Assembly: GCF_000507185.2 (NCBI RefSeq)
Contig: NZ_AYTM02000002.1
Span: 1,635,501 to 1,699,500, forward strand
Direction: 5' to 3'
Source: Pseudomonas syringae KCTC 12500
Lineage (GTDB): Bacteria > Pseudomonadota > Gammaproteobacteria > Pseudomonadales > Pseudomonadaceae
Length of the DNA stretch: 64,000 nucleotides
Below are positions 8,675 through 16,073 of the stretch, piece by piece. The notes under the pieces were generated by a model. The model was not told where the DNA came from. It saw only the letters and a list, made by a program, of their open reading frames with translations, and did no database searches. A program made the position numbers and the translations under genes. Positions within the stretch are counted from its first letter, which is position 1; each line of letters starts with the position of its first letter.

Positions 8675-8706
8675 GGTCATAATTAATACACACAACGAGT
8701 ATTAAT
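8675..8706 (+). promoter_or_regulatory. Candidate operator/promoter element, copy 1 (upstream of tonB 1)
   Basis: Within the 320-bp gap between the FAH-family gene and tonB (8459-8778) this is the only clear structure. An inverted repeat ATTAATAC (8682-8689) and GTATTAAT (8699-8706) is separated by nine bases. The segment 8675-8705 matches 28087-28117 upstream of the Ugp-like operon at 26 of 31 positions without gaps, sharing GGTCA at the start, TACACACAAC in the middle and GTATTAA at the end. A weak promoter reading TCATAA-N17-TATTAA overlaps the dyad. The rest of the gap shows no further recognisable site. Confidence 0.6.
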
Positions 8707-8778
8707 ATCAGCTCCAGTTGAAACGAGCCTTTCGCCAACGCGCCAAGGTTCGTATTCTTTCACGGGTGAGCTGAACTC

Positions 8779-9594
8779 ATGTCAACGCTGATACTGTCCC
8801 GCCGATTACCGCCGCGTCAGCTACGCCACTGGCCACATCAGCCTGTGGGTAACTGCAACGTTGCCCCATCGTCGCTTGTGGTCCAGCAGAACGGCGACAA
8901 CGCACCACGCACATGGCCGCACGCCGCATTGGCGATTGCACTGGCGATCGGGTTGCATGCCGCGCTGGCCGCGTGGCTGATGGCCGATCACCCGCAAGCG
9001 CCCGAGCCGACCCCGCCGATGCCGATCACCGTGCAGTGGATGCCGCCGCCCGTGGCGCCGCCGGTTGCACAACCGACGCCGCCCGAGCCAACGCCTCAGC
9101 CAGCACCGGAGCCGCCTGCGCCAGCTCCCAAGCCCGCGCCACTCGAGCCCAAACCTGCCGAGTTGCCCAAGCCCAAGCCCAAGGCCCAGCCCAGAACCGC
9201 AACGAGCAAACCTGTCGCCAAACCTGTTGCGCCGGCACCTTCCGTCGCGGCGCCCACACCGGCTGCTGCAGCGCCAGCGCCAAGACCTGCACCAGCGGCA
9301 CCACAGACCACCACCGCACCGATAGGCCGGGCCGGTTACCTGAACAATCCGCCGCCGGTCTATCCGCCTGCCGCCGCGCGCCGCCATCAGGAAGGCACGA
9401 CGATGCTGCGCGTGCATGTGCTGCCCAACGGACGTACCGACCAGGTGCAAGTGCTGCAAAGCAGCGGCGTTCCGGCGCTGGATGAAGCCGCGCAGGCCGC
9501 CGTCCGGCAATGGACCTTTATTCCCGCCAAACGCGGCGACACCCCGGTAGAAGGCTGGGTCAACGTCCCCATGGCTTTCAAACTCGCACCCTGA
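8779..9594 (+). CDS. tonB: TonB energy transducer, first system
   Basis: 271 residues. An N-terminal cytoplasmic stretch of about 45 residues is longer than usual. A membrane anchor follows (ALAIALAIGLHAALAAWL, near 48-66), then a long Pro/Ala/Lys-rich periplasm-spanning linker (about 70-185). The C-terminal TonB domain starts at PPVYPPAAARRHQEGTTMLR and ends VNVPMAFKLAP. TonB delivers proton-motive energy from ExbB-ExbD to outer-membrane receptors. exbB, exbD and a receptor gene follow in the same direction with small gaps, so this set looks self-contained. The long N-terminus may mean that a downstream start is used. Confidence 0.9.
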   Translation: MSTLILSRRLPPRQLRHWPHQPVGNCNVAPSSLVVQQNGDNAPRTWPHAALAIALAIGLHAALAAWLMADHPQAPEPTPPMPITVQWMPPPVAPPVAQPTPPEPTPQPAPEPPAPAPKPAPLEPKPAELPKPKPKAQPRTATSKPVAKPVAPAPSVAAPTPAAAAPAPRPAPAAPQTTTAPIGRAGYLNNPPPVYPPAAARRHQEGTTMLRVHVLPNGRTDQVQVLQSSGVPALDEAAQAAVRQWTFIPAKRGDTPVEGWVNVPMAFKLAP

Positions 9595-9604
9595 GGCTCA
9601 CGTC

Positions 9605-10297
9605 ATGAACACTGCTTACTCCGTACTCATTACCCAATCCTCAATGGCCCTGCTGGTGATTTTCTCGCTGGTGACCTGGGCGCTGTTGCTCGGAAAGACC
9701 TTCCAGCACTGGCGACTGACCCGGCAGAACCGACGCTACGCCACGCAATTCTGGGCCGCCCGTGACCTTAAAAATGCGCTGCACCTGCCGAACAGTGAAG
9801 GCAGCCTGGCACGCCTGACCGATGCCGGCGCGCAGGCACTCGCCGCGCCCCACGACTCGCCGGACCTGGGCCACAGCTGGAACCGCCAGGACTTGCTCGA
9901 GCGCAGCCTGCGTCAACAGATCCACAAGGAACGTCGTCGCCTGGAGAGCGGCATGATCCTGCTGGCATCGATCGGCAGCACCGCGCCCTTCATCGGCCTG
10001 TTCGGGACGGTGTTCGGGATCATTCATGCACTCAGCGCGATCAGCCAGGCCAAGTCGGCGAGCATTGCGGTGGTCGCCGGGCCGATTGGCGAAGCGCTGG
10101 TAGCGACCGGCGTTGGCATCGCCGTCGCGGTGCCTGCGGTGCTGGCTTACAACTTTTTCGGGCGGCGTCTGAAGCTGGTGATCGCGGACCTTGAAGAGTT
10201 CGCCGTGGATTTCCTCAACCTCTCGCAACGCAACGCCTTCCGGCTGCAACCCGACCACCGCGACAAGACGGCCCCGAGCCTGAAAGGAGTGAGCTGA
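9605..10297 (+). CDS. exbB: ExbB proton-channel protein, first system
   Basis: 230 residues. Three membrane helices of the MotA/TolQ/ExbB type are visible: one near residues 10-30, and two in the C-terminal half, with the conserved ASIGSTAPFIGLFGTVFGI and AGPIGEALVATGVGIAVAVPAV segments that line the proton path. It forms the pentameric inner-membrane motor with ExbD that powers TonB. Ten bases separate it from tonB and a single base from exbD, so it is operonic. Confidence 0.92.
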   Translation: MNTAYSVLITQSSMALLVIFSLVTWALLLGKTFQHWRLTRQNRRYATQFWAARDLKNALHLPNSEGSLARLTDAGAQALAAPHDSPDLGHSWNRQDLLERSLRQQIHKERRRLESGMILLASIGSTAPFIGLFGTVFGIIHALSAISQAKSASIAVVAGPIGEALVATGVGIAVAVPAVLAYNFFGRRLKLVIADLEEFAVDFLNLSQRNAFRLQPDHRDKTAPSLKGVS

Positions 10298-10298
10298 C

Positions 10299-10703
10299 AT
10301 GTCCTTCTCCACGTCCAATGATGACGATGCAATCAGCGACATCAACATCACGCCGTTGGTGGATGTGATGCTGGTACTGCTGGTGACCTTCATCGTCACC
10401 GCACCGCTGCTCAATAACGCCATACCGCTGGACCTGCCGCAGACCGTCGCCACCACCTCACTGGATCAGTCCGACCCGGTGGTGGTGAGTGTCGACGCCA
10501 GCGGCAGCGTATTCATCGACAGCCAGGCTGTAGCGCTGGAGCATCTCCCGGAGGCTCTACAAACCCTGCACAGCAAAGACCCGGACGTCGCCGTCAGCCT
10601 GCGCGCCGATCAGGCGACGGGTTACGGCCGCGTAGCGCAAGTACTGGCCGATGTGCAGAAAGCCGGCATCAGTCGCCTGTCGGTGATTACCGAAAGCCCC
10701 TGA
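10299..10703 (+). CDS. exbD: ExbD motor protein, first system
   Basis: 134 residues. A single membrane helix near residues 20-40 carries the conserved Asp in ITPLVDVMLVLLVTFIVT, the protonatable residue of ExbD/TolR. A periplasmic domain follows, ending RLSVITESP. It starts one base after the exbB stop. The receptor gene follows after about 70 bp. Confidence 0.92.
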   Translation: MSFSTSNDDDAISDINITPLVDVMLVLLVTFIVTAPLLNNAIPLDLPQTVATTSLDQSDPVVVSVDASGSVFIDSQAVALEHLPEALQTLHSKDPDVAVSLRADQATGYGRVAQVLADVQKAGISRLSVITESP

Positions 10704-10774
10704 AACAAAAACCTGTCGTTAACCACATGACCCGCCGCAAGCGCGGCACCCTGACGCCCCAGGAAAACCTTTCC

Positions 10775-13081
10775 ATGAACAATCGATCGATATCGCGTGC
10801 CCCTCGATTCCCGGTAACGCGCCTCGCGCTGCTGATTTCATTGAACTCATTGTGCCTGATCAGCCCGTTCATTCAGGCCGATGACGATGTGCCCACCTCG
10901 GCAACGGCGCCCGCCAGCGACAACAGCGCCGCCATGACGCTGGGCACGGTGTCGGTGATTGGTCAGGGCGAGACTCGCCAGGTGCAGCGCGTGACGCAAA
11001 AGGATGTGAAGGCTTACTCGGCAGGCACCAGCCCGATGAAGGTTCTGCAACGCCTGCCGGGGGTCAACTTCCAGTCCGGTGACCCGCTGGGTCGCGAGGA
11101 AGGCAGCCAGCGCATCAGCCTGCGCGGCTTCGATATGCACCACCTGGGCTACACGCTGGACGGCGTCACCCTCGGCAACATGAGCTTCGGCAACTTCAAC
11201 GGGCTGAGCATCACCCGCGCGATCATCGCGGAAAACATCGCCTCCAGCGAAGTGGCACCCGGCATCGGCTCACTGGGCACGGCATCCAACAGTGATCTGG
11301 GCGGCACCATCCAGTTCACCAGCTCCAACCCCGATAAAGAGTTCGGCGCGCGTCTGTCGCAAACCCTGGGCAGCTACGACACCTCACGCACTTTCATGCG
11401 GGTCGATACCGGCGAATACAACGGCCTGTCAGCGTACGTGTCGGGCGAAAAGTACGACGCCGACGCCTGGAAAGGCCACAACAACCCGCAAAAGTCCGAC
11501 GCGGTGAACGCCAAGGTCAACTACAACTTCGGCGACAATCGGGTGAGCTTCTTCCACAGCACCTCGTCTCATGACGAAGCCAACCTGCCGAACATGTCCA
11601 AAAGCATCATCCAGCGTCTGGGCTACAACTGGAGCTACTACACGCCGGACTGGACCCGCGCGGTCAATGCGGCCAACGGCATTTATAGCGGCGGGGTCAC
11701 CAGCGCGAACGATGCGACCTACAACGCCAGCAGCCTGCGCGACGACGAACTGGACATCCTCAACGGCAACTTCTCGCTGACCGATGATCTGGTTCTGGAC
11801 GCGACCGCCTATCACCACCATGACTCGGGCCGGGGCAATTCGTATTACCCGTTCGTCTACACCAGCGGCTCGACGACAGTGCCGAGCAATTCGATTCGCA
11901 GCACAAAATACGGCATTGATCGAACCGGTTTCCAGAGTTCACTGACCTACTACCTCGGCCAGCATGAAATTCAGGGCGGGTTCTGGATTCAGTCCAACAA
12001 GAACGACATCTCGCGTTACCTGTTCGATACCACCAATGCGACGCCGCAGAACCACATCGTCAAAACCGATGGCCTGCCCTTGGCGGCCACCGTGCTGGAT
12101 CAGAGTTACAACGACCTGACCCGGCAGTTCTACCTGCGCGACACCTACACTTTGCTCGATGACCGCCTAAAACTTGAGTTCGGCGCGAAAAATACCGTGA
12201 CAACCTCGACAGCCGAGGGCAAAGGCGGCGGTTACGCCAGTGGTTCGCTGCAAGCGCGGGACAGGTTTCTGCCGCAAGTAGGCGCAACCTACAAACTCGA
12301 CGAGGACGACGAAGTCTTCACCTCTTACTCGGAAAACATGGCAGCGTTCCCGAGTGGCGGTTACAGCCCGTTCTTCACGACGCAGAGCGCCGTCGATGCG
12401 CAGAACGGCTTCAAGGACCTGAAGCCGGAAACCTCGAAAACCGTGGAGCTGGGTGTGCGCCGCAGCACCAAGCTGTATTCGGCCTCGGCGGCGATCTACA
12501 ACACCAAATTCGATAACCGCCTGGTCGCCATCACCAACTGCACCGGCATCGTCATCTGCCAGAACGGCGTCGCCAACGTCGGCTCGGTCACCAGTCGAGG
12601 CCTGGAGCTGTCGTTCGGCCTGACGCCCAATGAGAACTGGCGCTGGTCCAACTCCATGTCCTATAACCACAGCACTTACGACGATGACTACGCCAGCGGC
12701 GGCAACACCGTTCATGTAAAAGGCAAGACCGTCGTCGATACACCGAAACTGATGTATTCGAGCAACCTGGACTGGAATTGGGAACACTGGAACGCCGGCT
12801 TGCAAGGCAGCTACATCAGCAAGCGCTATTACACCTACACCAATGACTCCAGTGTCAGCGGCTACTGGCTGGCAAACGCCAACCTCGGCTATGACTTCGG
12901 CAAACTCGGCGCCCTCAAGGACACCACGCTGTCGCTGAACATGGTCAACCTGTTCGACAAACGCTACATCTCCACCCTCAACACCGACGCCAGCGCAGCC
13001 ACCGACCCGGCGGGCAACTTGCAGATTCTTCAAGTGGGCACACCGCGCAGCGCGTTCGTAACACTCGGCGTGAAACTCTGA
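10775..13081 (+). CDS. TonB-dependent outer-membrane receptor, first system
   Basis: 768 residues from the ATG at 10775 (AGGAAAA upstream); a Met at 10727 lacks a better site. A signal peptide of about 35 residues precedes GTVSVIGQGETRQVQ, the energy-coupling region. The plug domain includes PMKVLQRLPGVNFQ and ISLRGFDMHHLGYTLDGV; the barrel contains DLKPETSKTVELGV and ends FVTLGVKL. These are standard features of a 22-stranded TonB-gated transporter. The ligand is not evident. The dedicated tonB-exbBD genes and the shared upstream element with the Ugp-like operon suggest a carbon or organophosphate compound rather than a siderophore; that is inference. Confidence 0.9.
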   Translation: MNNRSISRAPRFPVTRLALLISLNSLCLISPFIQADDDVPTSATAPASDNSAAMTLGTVSVIGQGETRQVQRVTQKDVKAYSAGTSPMKVLQRLPGVNFQSGDPLGREEGSQRISLRGFDMHHLGYTLDGVTLGNMSFGNFNGLSITRAIIAENIASSEVAPGIGSLGTASNSDLGGTIQFTSSNPDKEFGARLSQTLGSYDTSRTFMRVDTGEYNGLSAYVSGEKYDADAWKGHNNPQKSDAVNAKVNYNFGDNRVSFFHSTSSHDEANLPNMSKSIIQRLGYNWSYYTPDWTRAVNAANGIYSGGVTSANDATYNASSLRDDELDILNGNFSLTDDLVLDATAYHHHDSGRGNSYYPFVYTSGSTTVPSNSIRSTKYGIDRTGFQSSLTYYLGQHEIQGGFWIQSNKNDISRYLFDTTNATPQNHIVKTDGLPLAATVLDQSYNDLTRQFYLRDTYTLLDDRLKLEFGAKNTVTTSTAEGKGGGYASGSLQARDRFLPQVGATYKLDEDDEVFTSYSENMAAFPSGGYSPFFTTQSAVDAQNGFKDLKPETSKTVELGVRRSTKLYSASAAIYNTKFDNRLVAITNCTGIVICQNGVANVGSVTSRGLELSFGLTPNENWRWSNSMSYNHSTYDDDYASGGNTVHVKGKTVVDTPKLMYSSNLDWNWEHWNAGLQGSYISKRYYTYTNDSSVSGYWLANANLGYDFGKLGALKDTTLSLNMVNLFDKRYISTLNTDASAATDPAGNLQILQVGTPRSAFVTLGVKL

Positions 13082-13170
13082 TCGTTGCTGACTGAGGATG
13101 GGCGAAGGATCGCCCCACCCGCCACTTGCATTGAATGACGCTGCGCGGTTTGCTCTTGGAGACAGGATCC

Positions 13171-13200
13171 TGCGGGAGCGCGCTGGCTCGCGAAGGCAAT
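13171..13200 (+). repeat. Solitary REP palindrome
   Basis: TGCGGGAGCGCGCTGGCTCG followed by CGAAGGCAAT is a single Pseudomonas REP of the GCGGGAGCG type, lying in the 229-bp gap after the receptor gene. It is related to the degenerate first unit of the array at 1.15 kb. No partner in inverted orientation is nearby. A 6-bp hairpin (GGGCGA-AGGA-TCGCCC, 13100-13115) precedes it but has no T tract. Confidence 0.75.
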
Positions 13201-13310
13201 CTGCAGTCGCTGCATAATATATGTCGGTTGCCAGCCCCTCGGCGACGAACAGCGCACGGTGCTGCATACTCCCCCGCATCTATAGCGCCTGACCTCTATC
13301 TGGACACCCC

Positions 13311-13550
13311 ATGACACCCAACGCAGAACTGTATAACCCCTCCACCGAATATGCCGACAAACTGATCTCGCGCATCGGCCAAACCCCTTCGTGGATCGCC
13401 AAGCGCATCGGGGTGACCGACAAACGCATTCGCTACATCCTCGATGGGGAGCGGACCGTCAAGGGCGAGACCACGCCGATTCAGATGACCTATACCGAGC
13501 AGTTTGCGCTGGAGTGCCTTGTGGCAGAGGCTATAGCGCTGAGGATGTAG
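13311..13550 (+). CDS. Small helix-turn-helix-like protein, function unknown
   Basis: 79 residues starting at ATG 13311. The segment TPSWIAKRIGVTDKRIRYIL reads as a helix-turn-helix of the Cro/XRE sort, and the remainder (GERTVKGETTPIQMTYTEQF) is polar. I do not recognise a named family. The upstream spacing and lack of overlapping genes make it a credible small gene; it is not clearly linked to the receptor gene before it or to azoR after it. Confidence 0.6.
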   Translation: MTPNAELYNPSTEYADKLISRIGQTPSWIAKRIGVTDKRIRYILDGERTVKGETTPIQMTYTEQFALECLVAEAIALRM

Positions 13551-13647
13551 ACTTAGCTCTCAAGCCGATAAGCCAGAAGGAACATCGGCGTCAACTCATA
13601 GACTAAATTGGATAGCTTCTGCGGGTGCACCCAACAGGAATGATTCC

Positions 13648-14298
13648 ATGCATATTCTTCATATCGCCAGCTCTCCCCGCGCCGAGCGCTCCGTTTCCCT
13701 GAAACTGGCCTCGCGCTACCTTGAGACTTTTACCTCACTTCATCCGGAATCCACTGTGGACGCTCTGGACGTGTGGACGACCGATCTTTTGCCCTTCGAC
13801 GGTCCTGCCTTGAACGCCAAGTACGCAGACCTTCAAGGTGTGCAAATGAGCGCTGAGCAACAGGCAGTGTGGAAGCAGATCCATGCATTGGGCGAGCGTT
13901 TCCACCGAGCCGACGTCATCCTCTTCAGTGTGCCAATGTGGAATTTCGGTATTCCCTACCGCCTTAAGCACTTGATTGACGCCGTATCGCAGCGCGGTGT
14001 GCTGTTTGAATTCGATGCCCAAGGCATGCGTGGTCTGCTCAAAGGTAAGAAAGTGGTGGTGTTCGCCTCACGTGGGGTAGCGCTTGGGGAAGACTTCCCC
14101 ACCGAAGCCTACGACCATCAGGTCGCGTACCTCAGAACCTGGGCACGGATGGTGGGCATCCCGGCCATCGACGCGGTGCTATCGGAAGCAACGCTCGCGG
14201 ATCCCGCAACGGCAGAGGCTAATTTTAACGCAGCGCTGGCCGAAGCGTCGAAGCTCGCCGCGGACCAGTCTGACCTAGAAGGTGAAAGCGTTACTTAG
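13648..14298 (+). CDS. azoR: FMN-dependent NADH:quinone reductase/azoreductase (AzoR family)
   Basis: 216 residues. The flavodoxin-like start MHILHIASSPRAERSVS supplies the FMN phosphate loop, and PMWNFGIPYRLKHLIDAV (about 96-113) is the AzoR signature contacting the isoalloxazine. GLLKGKKVVVFASRG and the following Gly-rich loop match the family, which reduces quinones and azo compounds with NAD(P)H. The frame overlaps the convergent fic gene by 8 bp at the 3' ends, with no room for a terminator between them. Confidence 0.88.
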   Translation: MHILHIASSPRAERSVSLKLASRYLETFTSLHPESTVDALDVWTTDLLPFDGPALNAKYADLQGVQMSAEQQAVWKQIHALGERFHRADVILFSVPMWNFGIPYRLKHLIDAVSQRGVLFEFDAQGMRGLLKGKKVVVFASRGVALGEDFPTEAYDHQVAYLRTWARMVGIPAIDAVLSEATLADPATAEANFNAALAEASKLAADQSDLEGESVT

Positions 14299-15802
14299 AC
14301 TCTGTCGCTTGAGGCGCATGCAGATCGGCGTAGATACTCTCCGCCAGTGCAATGTCTTCATCCGTCAGGTGCTGGAACAACCCGGTCCGCTTGCGCTTGG
14401 AGACATGTCCGCTGTTCTCGTAGATCACCGCGATTAGAAGCTCAAGGTCTCGGTTGGACAGATCAAGTTCGCGATTCATTTGCTCTTTGAATCTGTCACG
14501 GCGAACGAGATGGTTAACTTCGTCGCGCATGAGCCCGTCCAGAACCCGCGCAGCACTCTTGTTGACCTCTCCCTGCAGATCAGTGAAATCCAGATGAGCG
14601 AACAGATGATCGTGCGCTTCATCCAGTTCAGGGTCGCTGGCCAGGTCCGTCCTGTGGTACTGCGTAGCACCGAGTATCCGCCGTGACAGGGCATCAAGCG
14701 CGCCGATATAAGTCTCGAGATTGACCAGAAGGCCAGCAGATATTGGCATGATAATGCCCTGCAGCTTGACACCTTCATTAGCCAGGATGTCCTGCATGAT
14801 GAAGCGGGACAAACGGCCGTTGCCGTCCATGAAAGGGTGGATATAGATAAAGCTGTGCGCAATCGCATTCAATTTAACCAGCGCTGGCGCGTTACTGCGC
14901 ATAACGCGCTCACGCATCAGGAACCACTCCTCCATCATCTCAGGAACGTTCTCCGGCGCTGGCGGGATGAGGTGGATCAGATCCCCGCGGCCAAGCCAGT
15001 TCTGCATATACCTGTAAGCACCAATGGAAGGGTCAGGACGCCCCGTAGCGAGGGCTATTCGATGGACGTCGAACAGGAACTCCTCATCAAGCGAGCGCTG
15101 GCCTGCCTGTTCCAGCACTCGCACAAAGCGCAGGATTCGATCAGGCGCCGGGCGTTCGTGCTCAATCTCGTATGAACTGCGGGTCTCGGTCGTCAGCAGG
15201 TACTGCGCCGCTCTAGCAATCTCGCTGACTGAGAAGTCGACCATCTGGTCATGCATACGCTCGACTATTTGTGCATTCAGAAGATTGTCGTCTGCCCAAC
15301 TCTGGCGTGTAACAAGAGCCGAAAGCTTCGGTGTCCCCAACAGATTCATCCGCACCCGGTGTCTGCGCGACATTTGCTCTGGGCCGGTGAAATATTTATC
15401 CGGTGGGAGCAGGTGCTCATAGGGTATGTTTTGAGCCGCGTCGGGCAAAGGCAACTGGTGGCCTGCAATGTGCTCACAGATGTACCAGAGTCGGCGCAGA
15501 TAGCCGCTGGCTGGTTTCTCGACGATTGCAGCAGTCAGGTCATTACGAACAGCCGGATTCTGAAAGGCGCGCTCCAGAACGCCTATATTCACCCCTTCGT
15601 ATGAGAGCGCAAAAAGCATCTGGTCAACGGGGCGATGCTCTCTGGCATAGCCCTTGGTGAAGACCTCTATCTTCACGCCACCAGTGGGCAGTGAGAGCGC
15701 AGGCCGCGAGCCAATGACACACTCATGATCAAGCGCCACGCAGCGAAGATCCAGTGCATTGATCAGCCAGCTATACCCGGCTCGCTCAATGGGTTGCTGC
15801 AT
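14291..15802 (-). CDS. Fic domain protein (predicted AMP transferase)
   Basis: 503 residues. The Fic core motif HPFMDGNGR is at 322-330, with the catalytic His intact. An upstream S-x-x-x-E segment (SYEIE, 210-214) fits the class II auto-inhibitory helix, although His follows where Gly or Asn is usual. The C-terminal quarter has a helical, winged-helix-like look (LSNRDLELLIAVIYENSGHVSKRKRTG). Fic enzymes transfer AMP or other nucleotide moieties to hydroxyl side chains; the target is unknown. There is no separate antitoxin gene, consistent with an in-built inhibitor. The region upstream (15803-15870) is AT-rich. The 3' end overlaps azoR convergently. Confidence 0.88.
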   Translation of the reverse strand: MQQPIERAGYSWLINALDLRCVALDHECVIGSRPALSLPTGGVKIEVFTKGYAREHRPVDQMLFALSYEGVNIGVLERAFQNPAVRNDLTAAIVEKPASGYLRRLWYICEHIAGHQLPLPDAAQNIPYEHLLPPDKYFTGPEQMSRRHRVRMNLLGTPKLSALVTRQSWADDNLLNAQIVERMHDQMVDFSVSEIARAAQYLLTTETRSSYEIEHERPAPDRILRFVRVLEQAGQRSLDEEFLFDVHRIALATGRPDPSIGAYRYMQNWLGRGDLIHLIPPAPENVPEMMEEWFLMRERVMRSNAPALVKLNAIAHSFIYIHPFMDGNGRLSRFIMQDILANEGVKLQGIIMPISAGLLVNLETYIGALDALSRRILGATQYHRTDLASDPELDEAHDHLFAHLDFTDLQGEVNKSAARVLDGLMRDEVNHLVRRDRFKEQMNRELDLSNRDLELLIAVIYENSGHVSKRKRTGLFQHLTDEDIALAESIYADLHAPQATESK

Positions 15803-16073
15803 GGAGAATTTCCTATACGAGTCACGAGAAAATTATAATTTACACGCTTTTCGAGGAAAAAATTATAGCTGGCTGTGCATACCATGAACGAGTGGGTGAT
15901 TTTTTGTGAAGACTGCTTCGTTTCGACTCAGGTAGCAGTGGGTCGGAAATGTTTCGTCTGATGCGTATCGTTGATCAAACGCAGCTACCTGCCAATACGT
16001 GCTTTCGGCCAAAAGCAGCCGCTGCGTACAGCGGCCTGCCATGACCGCTCTCGCAGACACGATCAATACGATG

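Noticed and set aside
8821..9510. Minus-strand and alternative plus-strand frames across tonB 1
   Set aside because: Low-complexity frames caused by the Pro/Ala-rich linker DNA; TonB in the first plus frame has all expected parts.
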